Positions 22,502 through 34,120 of a DNA stretch of 64,000 nt are shown piece by piece. The DNA is from Cordilura impudica (Eukaryota > Arthropoda > Insecta > Diptera > Scathophagidae), in NCBI GenBank assembly GCA_963682025.1, contig OY821521.1, positions 49,502,807 to 49,566,806 on the forward strand. The letters run 5' to 3'. The translations under genes and the position numbers were made by a program. How positions within the stretch are numbered: the first letter of the stretch is position 1; every line of letters starts with the position of its first letter. The notes under the pieces are model-generated. The model had not been told where the DNA came from. It worked only from the letters and a program-made list of their open reading frames with translations, and ran no database searches.

Positions 22502-22823
22502 TAATATTAATATGCAAGGCGAGAGTTGTGACCGATGTATGTTTCACAGTTTTACCCCGATTTTGACAAAAAATTTATCATTTGAAAGGTATTTCTTTAT
22601 AGCTGTCACCCAGATTTCCAGATTTTCATCGTCTGGAATATTTTTTTAGAGTTATGATCGTTTAAAGTTGCTACTAACACATACATAAAATTATACAATG
22701 CTATGTGTATGTTTATTAAATTTGTTAATGTGTTTGTGTTAATGTGTTGAGTTTGAGTTTGAGTTTGAAAAAATAAAATTTCCTCGAATTTGCACTCGAA
22801 ATTCGAGTGCTGGAATCTGCTAG
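22502..22823 (+). mobile_element. H repeat, copy 3 (first of tandem trimer)
   Basis: It starts near TAATATTAATATGCAAGGCG and ends with CTCGAAATTCGAG, 10 bases, then CTAG at 22820-22823. Compared with its neighbours it has a divergent interior (a GTTTGAGTTTGAGTTTGA run near 22740). Confidence 0.75.
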
Positions 22824-22829
22824 TAATTA

Positions 22830-23175
22830 TATTAATAGGCTAGGCGATTTTTTATTACCGATGTTTTGTTCTAACGTTTTATCCCGATGTTGACCAAACT
22901 TATATTATTTGAAAGCTATTTATTTTTAACTGTTCACCAGATTTAGAGATTTTTGAATTTTTTCCTTTATTTTGAGTAAATTGCATTTAAAGTTGCTACT
23001 AACACATACACAAAATTATGCATATGCTATGTGTGTGTTTATTAAATTTGTTAATGTGTTTGTGTTAATGTATTGATTTTGTTTTCTTAAAAAGACCTCT
23101 TTGGTGTCTTTATTAAATGAAAAAATAAAATTTCCTATAATTTGCACTCGAAATTCGAGTTCTGGAATCCGCTAG
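22830..23175 (+). mobile_element. H repeat, copy 4 (second of tandem trimer)
   Basis: It begins ATTAATAGGCTAGGCGATTT directly after the previous copy's CTAG and ends CTAG at 23172-23175. The interior matches the family closely, including GGTCTTTATTAAA-like and ACTAACACATACA strings. Confidence 0.8.
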
Positions 23176-23179
23176 TAAT

Positions 23180-23542
23180 TATATTAATAGGCTGGGCGAT
23201 TTCTTATGACCGATATTTTGTTCTATCGTTTTATTCCGATTTTGACCAAACGTATATTATTTGAACGGTATTTCTTTTTAGCTGTTCCCCAGATTTACAG
23301 ATTTTTATATTTTTTCCTTTATTTTGAGTAAATTGCATTTAAAGTTGCTACTAACACATACATATAATTATACATATGCTATGTGTGTGTTTACTAAATT
23401 TGTTATTGTGCTTGTTAATGAGTTTGTTATCTTCATTCACAATAATAATAAACCATAAAAGTGTTGGTTTGTGAATTGGCTAAGTTGAAAAATAAAGTTG
23501 CCTAGAAATTGCACTCGAATATCGAGCGCTGGAATCTGCTAG
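23180..23542 (+). mobile_element. H repeat, copy 5 (third of tandem trimer)
   Basis: It begins ATTAATAGGCTGGGCGATTT and ends CTAG at 23539-23542. The palindrome is slightly decayed (CTCGAATATCGAG). Tc1 coding sequence resumes immediately afterwards. Confidence 0.8.
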
Positions 23543-23544
23543 TA

Positions 23545-23722
23545 ATTATTTTTACATGATCCTCACGGTTTGTATCATCCTCTTCGAATTTTGTTAACAA
23601 TATAGTCCGCGGTTCCATGCGATACTTTGAGCTCCTATGCAACTGCTTGACTGCTTTTCCCAGTTTTGGGTAGGGAGATAATATGGTGACGAGTTTCAAT
23701 TGAAATTTTCGCGGTTTTTGCC
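23545..23722 (-). pseudogene. Tc1-like transposase, N-terminus
   Basis: The start ATG at about 23722 opens MAKTAKISIETRHHIISLPK, the usual start of this family, followed by TGKSSQAVA, a stop, ELKVSHGTADYIVNKIRRG. A frameshift changes the readable frame within the first 60 codons. The gene is continued at 22501 after the H trimer. Confidence 0.85.
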
Positions 23723-23927
23723 ATACGTTCTTTAAATTAAATAATATACTTTAAATTTTCAAAAAACCTCTTTTCACCAAAGGCGCTATTTTCATATAAA
23801 AAAATGTTTACTTAATAATGAATGAAAAATTTCATCTGTAATAATTTTATGATTTTTAAGGAAAAATCACTAGTGAAAAATCATATTTTTGGGATGCCAA
23901 ATACTTATGAATAGTAGAGTATAAGGC

Positions 23928-24000
23928 GATATCTGAATAAACAAGTAAGAGTGTTAAATTCGAATATGCCGAATCTTTGGTATCCACCACCTGATTTATA
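23928..24000 (+). repeat. V repeat end, copy 1
   Basis: ACAAGTAAGAGTGTTAAATT followed by CGAATATGCCGAATCTTTGG recurs with few changes at 63036-63100. The opening ACAAGTAAGA also opens X, so V is probably the end of a related DINE-like family. Confidence 0.5.
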
Positions 24001-24089
24001 ATTACATTATTAGCTGAACTTAGTACACTATATATAATAAATGTTAACAAAATATTTGAAAAAGTAAAGAATTTCACAAACTTAATATG

Positions 24090-24830
24090 AAACATGTCAG
24101 ACTGACTATTCGATGGTTTGGAGACCCTATCTATTCGGTCCAACTAATTGGATATAGAAAATTAGCATAAAAAAATTTGAGTGGCATTTTTATTAATTTT
24201 TTTTGTCTGCAGATATGAAAAAGTTCATATCGGATGCTATAGTTATATGGGGATTAGGTCGAAAAATGGACCGATCCTGACCGTATTTGGTAAAGTCACT
24301 TACATTTTGGAAAAATACATACAAACCAAATTTGAGAAAAATCTGTGCAATATTTTTGATTTTTGATAGATTTAAGTGAAGATCGGGAAGGAGCTCTGTA
24401 TGGGGTCTATGACTAAGAATTGTCTTATAGGTATTATTTTTGGACTACTGGTTAATGGATATAATAAACACATACAAACCCAATTCGACTGAGATATATA
24501 TGATAATTTGGATCTTATGGCAATTTAAGTCGATTTCATAGGGATCATTTGTATAGGGACTAGGTCTGAACATGGACCGAATTTTACCAATTTCAAAAGC
24601 GTTCATCCTATGGCCGTTCAAAGTTTATATACCAAATTTCATCAAAATATATTTATATTTGCGACCTGTAGTTTGATTACAAGGTTTTAATGGACACACA
24701 GACGGACGGACGGACATCGCCAAATCATCTCGAAAGTGATTCTGAGTCGATCGATATAGTAGAAGATGGGTCTAGGTTAAATATTTTTGGTAGCTACAAA
24801 CAGCAGCACCCTATACTACATAGGGTATAA
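24090..24830 (+). mobile_element. X repeat, copy 4
   Basis: The palindrome is decayed, but the body is complete: AAAAAGTTCATATCGGATGC, CAAATTTGAGAAAAATCTGT, GACGGACGGACGGACATCGC near 24702, and the terminal hairpin shortened to ACCCTATACTACATAGGGTA. Confidence 0.82.
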
Positions 24831-24874
24831 AAAACTATTATGAGAATCACACTGAATTTTTAAAAATTTTTTTT

Positions 24875-25242
24875 TAGAGGTGTCTGCACATTTTAGACCA
24901 TATCTTGGCATATTGAAGCACGATTTTTCTCATTTTCAATGGCAGCCTGCTCGAGATAATGGCAAATAATATTATCCTCATCTTTTCTAAGTAAATAGTT
25001 TATTTTGTGAATGAGCGTGATTTTAAAAGACAGACAGATGGGCGGATGTACGGATGTATGGACGGATGGACGGACGGACGGGCAGTTAGACATCGCTGTA
25101 TCGAAGCGAGTTGTTATAACGGTCAGGAATATATACTTTATACTTTATACTTTATGGGCTCACATATAAATTTTTCGATGCGTTTCAAATGGAATGACAA
25201 ACTGATATATAAACTCTGCACAGTGGTGTGGAGGGTATAAAA
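24875..25242 (-). mobile_element. DINE-1-like repeat (Y type), copy 1
   Basis: In reverse orientation it shows TTTTGTGAATGAGCGTGATT, a long GACG-type microsatellite (25021-25082) and GGTCAGGAATATATAC. It ends CAGTGGTGTGGAGGGTATAA. Same plan as Drosophila INE-1 (GGGTATA end, CCGTC-rich core). Related pieces lie at 42935, 53010 and 58545. There is no coding capacity. Confidence 0.75.
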
Positions 25243-25479
25243 ATGACTTGTCATATTGCTCATCTCAATTGAAAACCGCTATTTCAACTTATGTATTTAT
25301 TTTTTATGGTGCCTTTACGGAGCAATTCAAAGGTTCTGTTATGTAAAAAAAAAATTGTAAAAAATTTTTGAATCATTTAAAAAATAGTCAAGCAATTTAA
25401 ATTATCATTAAATTAAATAACATTAAAATATTTTTTTTTTTTTTTTGGAAATACCTTCTTTTAATAATTAACAGCACTC
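25243..25479. other. Unassigned A/T-rich DNA
   Basis: Nothing is recognised apart from long A and T runs. Confidence 0.3.
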
Positions 25480-25880
25480 GTGTTGTTTCTAATTGTTCTC
25501 AGGCTTAATTTTTTTTTCATGTTATTTATTTTGTTTTTGTCTTTCAAAATTATTGTGGCATATTGTGCTATAATCGCGATCGCACTCTCGGTCTCGTATT
25601 CCCACTTATCATTTGTAGTTTATAAGTGCGACACGTCAAGCATAATTAATTCCCAATTTGCCGTCGTTAAAATTATTAGTATTTTTATTGGTATTTTCCC
25701 TGTAAATTCTTTTGTTTTGTTTCGTTTCGTTTCGTTTTGTTTTGTTTTCATTTTATTATTTTCTGTTTGTTAAGTATTATTTCACAGTGATTTCGATGAT
25801 ATTATTTCATACTAAATACGTATAGACATGGTATAGTTGCTGTTGCTGTTGTTGTTGTTGTTGTTGTTGTTGTTATTGTT
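25480..25880. promoter_or_regulatory. Compositional island, possible intronic regulatory element
   Basis: The patch around 25570-25670 is richer in C and G than its surroundings and appears single copy. It contains ATCGCGATCGCAC, CTCTCGGTCTCG and a homeodomain-type AATTAATT. A good branch-point plus acceptor (CTAATTGTTCTCAG at 25489-25502) precedes it, so an exon is an alternative. It closes with a GTT microsatellite (25837-25880; CAA/CAG on the other strand). The reading frame 25480-25773 is hydrophobic simply because it is T-rich. Evidence is weak. Confidence 0.25.
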
Positions 25881-27040
25881 CAAGTGGAAGTATTTGGTTG
25901 ATATAAAAAGCTTGTGAAAAAAAAATCATCTCATAAAACAAAAAACTTTTAGTGTTTTCTTATGGGAAATACATAAATTATATTTTTTTTTTCTATTTGA
26001 GAGATGTTTTCCTCTCAACTTTTGTATATTGATTATTATATAAAAAGTGTATATTTTGTATTTAGAGATTTTGAGTTAATATTTCAAATGAATGAGGGGT
26101 TTATAGTTTATTAGCCATTACATAGCAAAAAACAGAACAACCAATATGTGTCTGAATAACAACAAATTCTCAGCTGGATGTTGTTACTTTAAAAAATTTT
26201 TATTGACGATTTTAAGATTGGCTTATCAAAAATGATGAGGAGTCAGGATTTCAATTGCTGTATTTGAATTTATGAAAAAGTAATTTAATAATTTTAAAAT
26301 TAAATTATTATTTTATTCACAAAACAGCATGCAATAATAAAGTTGTTTATATATTTTTTGCTGGGTTTCACTTAGTAAATAGTATTTTCAAATATTGAAA
26401 TTTTCCTTGGCCTGATTACCAATTAAATTGATGGCTCCTTTGTTATCCTTCATATCAGTAAACAGGAAAAGTTATTGCTTAACTTCTTATACAGAGAAAA
26501 TAGATTTATTGTGCCTACGGAATTTATTTCCCACCGATTAACGGAATTTCGAGTTGATTATGATGCCAATTCTGTTGTGCTACACTGGACAATTTTTTGA
26601 AAATTTACAGTTTAAAGTTTTTTAAATATATTTTTAAGCATCAGTTATCTAATTAAATTTGCAGTTATTATTAAATTAAAAATTATATGTAGTGTAGTGT
26701 TTTTATTATGAAATATATTGAAAAATTTACTTTGCTAGAGCTATCAAAAAAGTTCCAAACAGTTCCACGACTTTTCCTTATAAATTAAAAAAAACAACTA
26801 CTAATCAGTGTAAAAAAGTCAAGTGGAGGTCCACCCTTTTCGCCTTTCAATAAATAGAGCATATTTTCTTAGTTAGTACACCTAATTCTGAAAATCCCAC
26901 TGCAAATTAAATTTTTTTTAAATCGCTAAATTTTACATTCTGTGCAGTCTCCTCACAAAATTCTGGTATACACCATTGATGTATACTTAAATTGCTATGA
27001 AAAAATGTAAAAAGGGGAATTCCGTAACTACATTGGGTGT
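25881..27040. other. Unassigned A/T-rich DNA
   Basis: I see no gene, RNA or dispersed repeat here. Confidence 0.35.
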
Positions 27041-27064
27041 ACCGAGATCTGTGCTTCAAAGAAG

Positions 27065-27232
27065 ATGAAAATGAAGAGAAAGGAGTTATTTGATGTACTG
27101 AAACCGATAACCGAAAAAAAGCTTAAAAAAAAAATTAATGAATCTGTATTAAATATGCTAAGACTGCCCCCTTTCTGTGGCAAGGAAGAAGAGAATTGTG
27201 AACAGGAGTTTGATGATGTTAATATAGAATAA
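27065..27232 (+). CDS. Unrecognised 55-codon reading frame
   Basis: An ATG-initiated frame (MKMKRKELFDVLKPITEKKL, then KKKINESVLNMLRLPPF, ending EFDDVNIE) has a charged, protein-like composition unusual for this window. Just upstream in another frame, NSVTTLGVPRSVLQRR resembles a helix-turn-helix of transposase type. Together they suggest a decayed transposon gene rather than a host micropeptide. No family is assigned. Confidence 0.2.
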   Translation: MKMKRKELFDVLKPITEKKLKKKINESVLNMLRLPPFCGKEEENCEQEFDDVNIE

Positions 27233-27439
27233 AATAAAACTTAATATTATGTCCCCGTATGTCATCTTGATAATTAAAAAAAAAATGTGAAACAATTAAT
27301 TATAATTCTTATTATTTTAATTAGTATCATCACCAGTTGATCAAATTTAAATAAAAGCTTTAAAAAAATATAATTATTAATTTCGCTTATTATAAGTATT
27401 CTCGTTTTAAGTTTTTAATTAGGCCTAATGTTTTGAAAT

Positions 27440-27715
27440 TTGAATTTTTAATTTTTAAAAACAGACATCAAAAATCCCGAATTCGATAAATTTTTTAAAA
27501 ATTGTACGCCATATTGGATCCGCCATTTTGAATTTTTAAAAACTAACATCAGATTCGTAATAAGCGACCCCAAAAAAGCCCGTGTAATAAGTTTAAAGCG
27601 AATTCGATAAATTTTTTAAAAATTGTCCGCCATATTGGATCCGCCATTTTGAATTTTTAAAAACTGACATCAGATTCGTAATCAGCGACCCTAAAAACCT
27701 TGAGGGACCTAGTTT
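27440..27715. repeat. Tandem duplication, about 120-bp unit
   Basis: AATTCGATAAATTTTTTAAA followed by CGCCATATTGGATCCGCCAT, TTTGAATTTTTAAAAACT and ACATCAGATTCGTAAT appears twice, starting near 27479 and 27600. The two copies differ at a few positions. The GGATCCGCCATTTTGA motif also occurs in repeats of other insects, to my recollection. Confidence 0.8.
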
Positions 27716-28575
27716 TATTTAAAATTTATTGAATCTGGATTTTTTATAGGTGCTAGCTTCTGATAAGGTGGTTGACAACTCTTGGGTTTTGAGTATTTAA
27801 GTCTACCAAGCTGGATTAGCTGCTCCAATAAAAAATTATATATGACGGCAATTGATATTGCTAAGAGAAGGGTTTAATTCATTTATAATTTCTCGCGATT
27901 GGAGAAATTATAAATATACAAATTGGGATTAAGGGTTGTAAATGAGGGAGTTTAGGATTAGGGTTAGAGAGAAAAACCGAACTCCAATTAGTGATAATTC
28001 AAAAATGTTTATTTTTAAACAAGTGCTCACCATTCGAATGTACAAATCTAAGTGAAGTCATGATAATTTTGCACAAAGCTTGAAACTTAACTTTTAACAA
28101 TATAAAAGGGGGTAGATATATTCTATGTTTCTACGTAAGAATAATTCAATAATAATTCACAATAATAATGTAAATTGTTACGTTGTTTCGTAAATGATTC
28201 AATTTGATTTTTACATGTGTGTAAATAAATTCAATATAACATTTTGGTTTAAAAAAAAAGAAATACAAATTTAAATTGGTTTTTGAAAATAAATTTTATA
28301 AATTTGATGTGATAAAATTTTGTTTGTCTAAAGTTTTATGATTTTAGACAAAATCCATATGAAGTAAATAATTTTGTCACACTAAATTTTCGATTTGTCC
28401 CAGTGTGCAGCTTCGCAAAAGTGTCCATATAAAGTTATTATGAATAAATTACTCTTTCAAATCTTCACAGTATCGGGGAGAACTTTGATATAACACAGGT
28501 CAACATTTTTTTTTTATCAGAATCTGAACTCGAAATCCAGACATTAAACTAAAAAAAAATTTTTTTTTATAGGTA
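27716..28575. other. Unassigned DNA
   Basis: No gene or repeat family is recognised between the duplication and the H copy. Confidence 0.3.
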
Positions 28576-28929
28576 CTAGCAGATTCCAGCCCACGAAATT
28601 CGAGTGCAAATTCTAGGAAATTTTATTTTTTCATTAAATTAAATAAATTATAGTCAATTAACAAATCAACACAAAGAAACAAACTCATTTTTATTACAAA
28701 CACATTAACAAATTTAACACACACATAGCATTGTATAATTTTATGTATGTGTTAGTAGCAACTTTAAATGCAATTTACTCAAAATAAAGGAACAAAATTT
28801 AAAATCTGTAAATCTGGAAAACAGCTAAAAAGAAATACCTTTCAAATAATATACGTTTGGTCAAAATCGGGATAAAACGGTAGAACAAAACATCGGTCAC
28901 AAGAAATCGGCTAGCCTATTAATATTATA
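28576..28929 (-). mobile_element. H repeat, copy 6
   Basis: A well-preserved copy starting CTAGCAGATTCCAGC, with the palindrome changed to CACGAAATTCGAG, and ending GGTCACAAGAAATCGGCTAG. Same orientation as copy 1. Confidence 0.8.
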
Positions 28930-29398
28930 CATATATATCACTTTCCTACAGTGTGACTCATTGAGATGTTTAATATGCCATGATGTTCTTTTTAAGAAAA
29001 ATTAATTTTTAAGGAAAGGTACTTTTTTTGAATAAAAAGTACTTTTTTAAGAAAAAGTACTTTTTTAAGAGCAAGTTATTTATTGAAACGGTTGCTTATA
29101 AGGAAATTTATTTTTAGGAAACCGTGCTTAATTCTAAGAAAGGACACTTTTTAAGACAAGGAAAAATTTTAGTGAAAATAACTTTTTTAGGAAAGTGTCT
29201 TTTTTAAGAAAAGGTGTTTTTGAAAGAAAAAAAAGGTACTTTTTAAGAAAAAGTAGTATATAAAAAGGCCCTTTTTTAGAAAAATTTACGTTTTTAAGAA
29301 CCCATACTTATTTTTAAGAAAATGTACATTTCGACGAAAAAGTAGTTTTAAGGAAACGGTACTCTTTTAAAAAAGTTTTTTTTCTATGAAAATTTCTA

Positions 29399-30883
29399 AA
29401 AATTAAAAACTAAAAATTAAAAATTAAAAATTAAAAATTAAAAATTAAAAATTAAAAATTAAAAATTAAAAATTAAAAATTAAAAACTAAAAATTAAAAA
29501 TTAAAAATTAAAAATTAAAAATTAAAAATTAAAAATTAAAAATTAAAAATTAAAAATTAAAAATTAAAAATTAAAATTAAAAATTAAAAATTAAAAATTA
29601 AAAATTAAAAATTAAAAATTAAAAATTAAAAATTAAAAATTAAAAATTAAAAATTAAAAATTAAAAATTAAAAATTAAAAATTAAAAATTAAAAATTAAA
29701 AATTAAAAATTAAAAATTAAAAATTAAAAATTAAAAATTAAAAATTAAAAATTAAAAATTAAAAATTAAAAATTAAAAATTAAAAATTAAAAATTAAAAA
29801 TTAAAAATTAAAAATTAAAAATTAAAAATTAAAAATTAAAAATTAAAAATTAAAAATTAAAAATTAAAAAATAAAAATTAAAAATTAAAAATTAAAAATT
29901 AAAAATTAAAAATTAAAAATTAAAAATTAAAAATTAAAAATTAAAAATTAAAAATTAAAAATTAAAAATTAAAAATTAAAAATTAAAAATTAAAAATTAA
30001 AAATTAAAAATTAAAAATTAAAAATTAAAAATTAAAAATTAAAAATTAAAAATTAAAAATTAAAAATTAAAAATTAAAAATTAAAAATTAAAAATTAAAA
30101 ATTAAAAATTAAAAATTAAAAATTAAAAATTAAAAATTAAAAATTAAAAATTAAAAATTAAAAATTAAAAGTTAAAAATTAAAAATTAAAAATTAAAAAT
30201 TAAAAATTAAAAATTAAAAATTAAAAATTAAAAATTAAAAATTAAAAATTAAAAATTAAAAATTAAAAATTAAAAATTAAAAATTAAAAATTAAAAATTA
30301 AAAATTAAAAATTAAAAATTAAAAATTAAAAATTAAAAATTAAAAATTAAAAATTAAAAATTAAAAGTTAAAAATTAAAAATTAAAAATTAAAAATTAAA
30401 AATTAAAAATTAAAAATTAAAAATAAAAAATTAAAAATTAAAAATTAAAAATTAAAAATTAAAAATTAAAAATTAAAAATTAAAAATTAAAAATTAAAAA
30501 TTAAAAATTAAAAATTAAAAATTAAAAATTAAAAATTAAAAATTAAAAATTAAAAATTAAAAATTAAAAATTATATACTAAAAGTTAAAAATTAAAAATT
30601 AAAAATTAAAAATTAAAAATTAAAAATTAAAAATTAAAAATTAAAAATTAAAAACTAAAAATTAAAAATTAAAAATTAAAAATTAAAAATTAAAAATTAA
30701 AAATTAAAAATTAAAAATTAAAAATTAAAAATTAAAAATTAAAAATTAAAAATTAAAAATTAAAAATTAAAAATTAAAAATTAAAAATTAAAAATTAAAA
30801 ATTAAAAATTAAAAATTAAAAATTAAAAATTAAAAATTAAAAATTAAAAATTAAAAATTAGAAATTAAAAATTAAAAATTAAT
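29399..30883 (+). repeat. Heptamer satellite (AAAAATT)n, about 212 copies
   Basis: A nearly pure array of a 7-bp unit, broken by rare single changes (for example AAAACT near 29405 and 29487, GTTAAAA near 30171 and 30366, TTATATACTAAAAGTT near 30572). It lies wholly inside minisatellite block B. The same heptamer begins the larger array at 43019. Confidence 0.97.
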
Positions 30884-31121
30884 AATTTTTTAAATTTTTT
30901 CAGAAAAGGTACTTTTTAATAAGAAGTAAGTTTTTTAAGAAAAAGTATTATTTTAAGAAGTATTATTATTAAAAAAAAAAAACAACATATTAGCCAAAAG
31001 TATTATTTTTAAAAAAATTTCGGCTTTTTTATGAAAACTTACTTTTATAAAACAAGGTTGTTTTTTTTAGAAAAAGCCCTGTAAAAAAGGTACTTTTTTT
31101 TTGGAAAATTTACTTTTTTTT

Positions 31122-34120
31122 AAGGAAAGAAATTTTATGATGAATAGATAGTTTTCCAAGAAAATTTACTTTTTTTAAGAAAGAATGCTCTTTAAGAAAA
31201 ATTTACTTTTTAAAGAAAAGCTACTATAATAAGAAAATATGCTTTTTCAAGAATATATGCTTTTTTCAGAAAAGAAATTTTTTCAAAAAAGTACTATTAA
31301 AAAAGGTTATTTTTTTTATGAAAGAACACTTTTTTAAGTAAAGGTACTTTTTTCGGAAAATATACTTTTTTTAAAGGACTTAATTTTTTAAGAAAAAGTG
31401 CTTCTAAGAAAAAGTACTTTTCTAAAAAATAACTTTTTTATGAAAAGGAGTTTTTTTAAATAAGTCCTTTTTTTAGGAAAACGTACATATGGTTAAGAAA
31501 AGGTACTTTTCGATGAAAAATTAGTTTTTTTGAGAAAAGGTACTTTTTTTTATGAAAATTTGCTTTTTTCAGGAAAGACACTTTTTGAAGAAATAGTACT
31601 ATTTTAGGAAAATGGCCGATTTAAGAAAAAGTACTTTTTAAAAAAATGTACTTTTTTAAGAAAAGGTACTCTTTCAGAAAAGGTACTTTTATAACAAGAA
31701 GCTATTTTTTAAGAAAAAGTACATTCTTAAAAAAAATTTCTTTTTAAGATAAGGTAATATTTAAAAATTTTACTTCTTTTAGAAAGGTTACTTTTTTAAC
31801 AAAATCAACTACTTAAAAAGTAACTTTTTTAGCAAAAGGTACTTTTTAATAAAAAGTAAGTTTTTTAAGAAAAAGTATTTTTTGAAAGAAAAATTATTAT
31901 TATATAAGAAAATTTATAAAACAAGGTACTTTTTTAAGAAAAAGCACTTCTAAAAAAAATTTACTTTTTTGAGAAAACGTACTTATTTTTAAGGAAAGAA
32001 ATTTTATGATGAATAGTTTCCCAAGAAAATATACTTTTTTTTAAGAAAGAGTGCTATTTAAGAAAAATGTACTTTTTAAAGGAAAGCTACTATATTAAGA
32101 AAATAAGCTTTTTTCAAGAATATACGCTTCTTTCAGAAAAGAAATTTTTTTAAAAAAAGTACTATTAAAAAGGGTATTTTTTTTAAAGGACTTAATTTTT
32201 TAAGAAAAAGTGCTTCTAAGAAAAAGTACTTTTCTAAAAAATAGTTACTTTTTTATGAAAAGGAGTTTTTTTAAATAAGTCCTTTTTTAGGAAAACGTAC
32301 ATATGTTTAAGAAAAGGTACTTTTCGATGAAAAATTAGTTTTTTTTGAGAAAAGGTACTATTTTATGAAAATTTGCTTTTTTCAGGAAAGACACTTTTTG
32401 AAGAATAGTACTATTTTGGGAAAATGGCCGATTTAAGAAAAAGTACTTTTTAAAAAAATTTACTTTTTTAAGAAAAGGTACTCTTTCGGAAAAGGTACTT
32501 TTATAAGAAGAAGCTATTTTTTAAGAAAAAGTACATTCTTAAAAAACATTACTTATTAAGAAAGGGTAATATTTAAAAAATTTACTTTTTTCAGAAAGGT
32601 TACTTTTTAAACAAAATCAACTACTTAAAAAGTAACTTTTTTTTTTTTTAAAAAGTACTTTTTAATAAAAAGTAAGTTTTTTTAAGAAAACGGATTTTTT
32701 TTAAAGAAAATTTATTATTGCATAAGAAAATTTATAAAACAAGGTACTTTTTTAAGAAAAAGCACTTCTAAAAAAAATTTACTTTTTTGAGAAAACGTAC
32801 TTATTTTTAAGGAAAGAAATTTTATGATGAATACATAGATTTCCATGAAAATTTATTTTTTTTAAGAAAGAGTGCTATTTAAGAAAAATGTACTTTTTAA
32901 AGAAAAGCTACTATTATTAAGAAAATATGTTTTTTTTTGAAGAATATACGCTGTTTTCAGAAAAGGTATTTTTTAAGAAAAGTACTATTAAAACAGGGTA
33001 TTTTTTTTTAAGAAGGAACACTTTTTGAAGTAAAGGTACTTTTTTCGGAAAATATACTTTTTTAAGATAACTTAATTTTTTAAGAAAAGTGCTTCTAAGA
33101 CAAAGTACTTTTCTAAAAAATAGCTACTTTTTTATGAAAAGGAGTTTTTTTAAATAAGTCCTCTTTTTAGGAAAACGTACATATGTTTAAGAAAAGGTAC
33201 TTTTCGATGAAAAATTAGTTTTTTTGAGAAAAGGTACTTTTTTTGTTTTTTTCAGGAAAGGCACTTTTTGAAGAAATAGTACTATTTTAGGAAAATGGCC
33301 GATTTAAGAAAAAGTACTTTTTAAAAAAATTTACTTTTTTAAGAAAAGGTACTCTTCCGGAAAAGGTACTTTTATAAGAATAAGCTATTTTTTAAGAAAA
33401 ATTACTTTCTTAAAAAACATTTCATATTAAGAAAGGGTAATATTTAAAAAATTTCCTTTTTTCAGAAAGGTTACTTTTTAAACAAAATCAACTACTTAAA
33501 AAGTAACTTTTTAAAAAAAAAGTACTTTTTAATAAAAAGTAAGTTTTTTTAAGAAAACGTATTTTTTTTAAAGAAAAATTATTATTATATAAGAAAATTT
33601 ATAAAACAAGGTACTTTTTTAAGAAAAAGCACTTCTAAAAAAATTTACTTTTTTGAGAAAACGTACTTATTTTTAAGGAAAGAAATTTTATGATGAAGAG
33701 ATAGTTTTCCAAGAAAATTTACTTTTTTTAAGAAAGAGTGCTATTTAAGAAAAATGTACTTTTTAAAGAAAAGCTACTATTATTAAGAAAATATGTTTTT
33801 TGAAGAATATACGCTTTTTTCAGAAAAGGTATTTTTTAGAAAAAAGTACTATTAAAAAGAGGTACTATTAAGAAAGAACACTTTTTTTAGTAAAGGTATT
33901 TTTTTCGGAAAAGATGTTTTGTTTAAAATGAACTTAATTTTTTAGGAATAAGTGCTTTTAAGAAAAGGTACTTTCCTAAAGAACAGCTACTTTTTATGAA
34001 AAGTAGTTTTTTTAAATAAAATATTTTTTTAGGAAAATGTATTTTTTTAAGAAAGTGTATGTATGTTTTAGAAAAGGTACCTTTCGATGAAAAATTTGTT
34101 TTTTAAGAAAAGATACTTTT
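31122..34120 (-). repeat. 820-870 bp higher-order repeat in block B
   Basis: The marker AAGGAAAGAAATTTTATGAT recurs at about 31122, 31991, 32809 and 33675, giving spacings of 869, 818 and 866 bp. Other irregular units, such as TTTTCGATGAAAAATTAGTT and AGGAAAATGGCCGATTTAAG, recur in the same order. This is a tandem higher-order repeat of about 3.5 copies. Confidence 0.85.

Noticed and set aside
23856..24143. 95-codon minus-strand frame
   Set aside because: Its N-terminal part is X-repeat sequence and the rest crosses the V repeat. It is a chance frame.
25480..25773. 97-codon hydrophobic frame suggesting a membrane protein
   Set aside because: The region is T-rich, so any frame is Phe/Leu/Ile-rich. 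No start context or conservation is evident.
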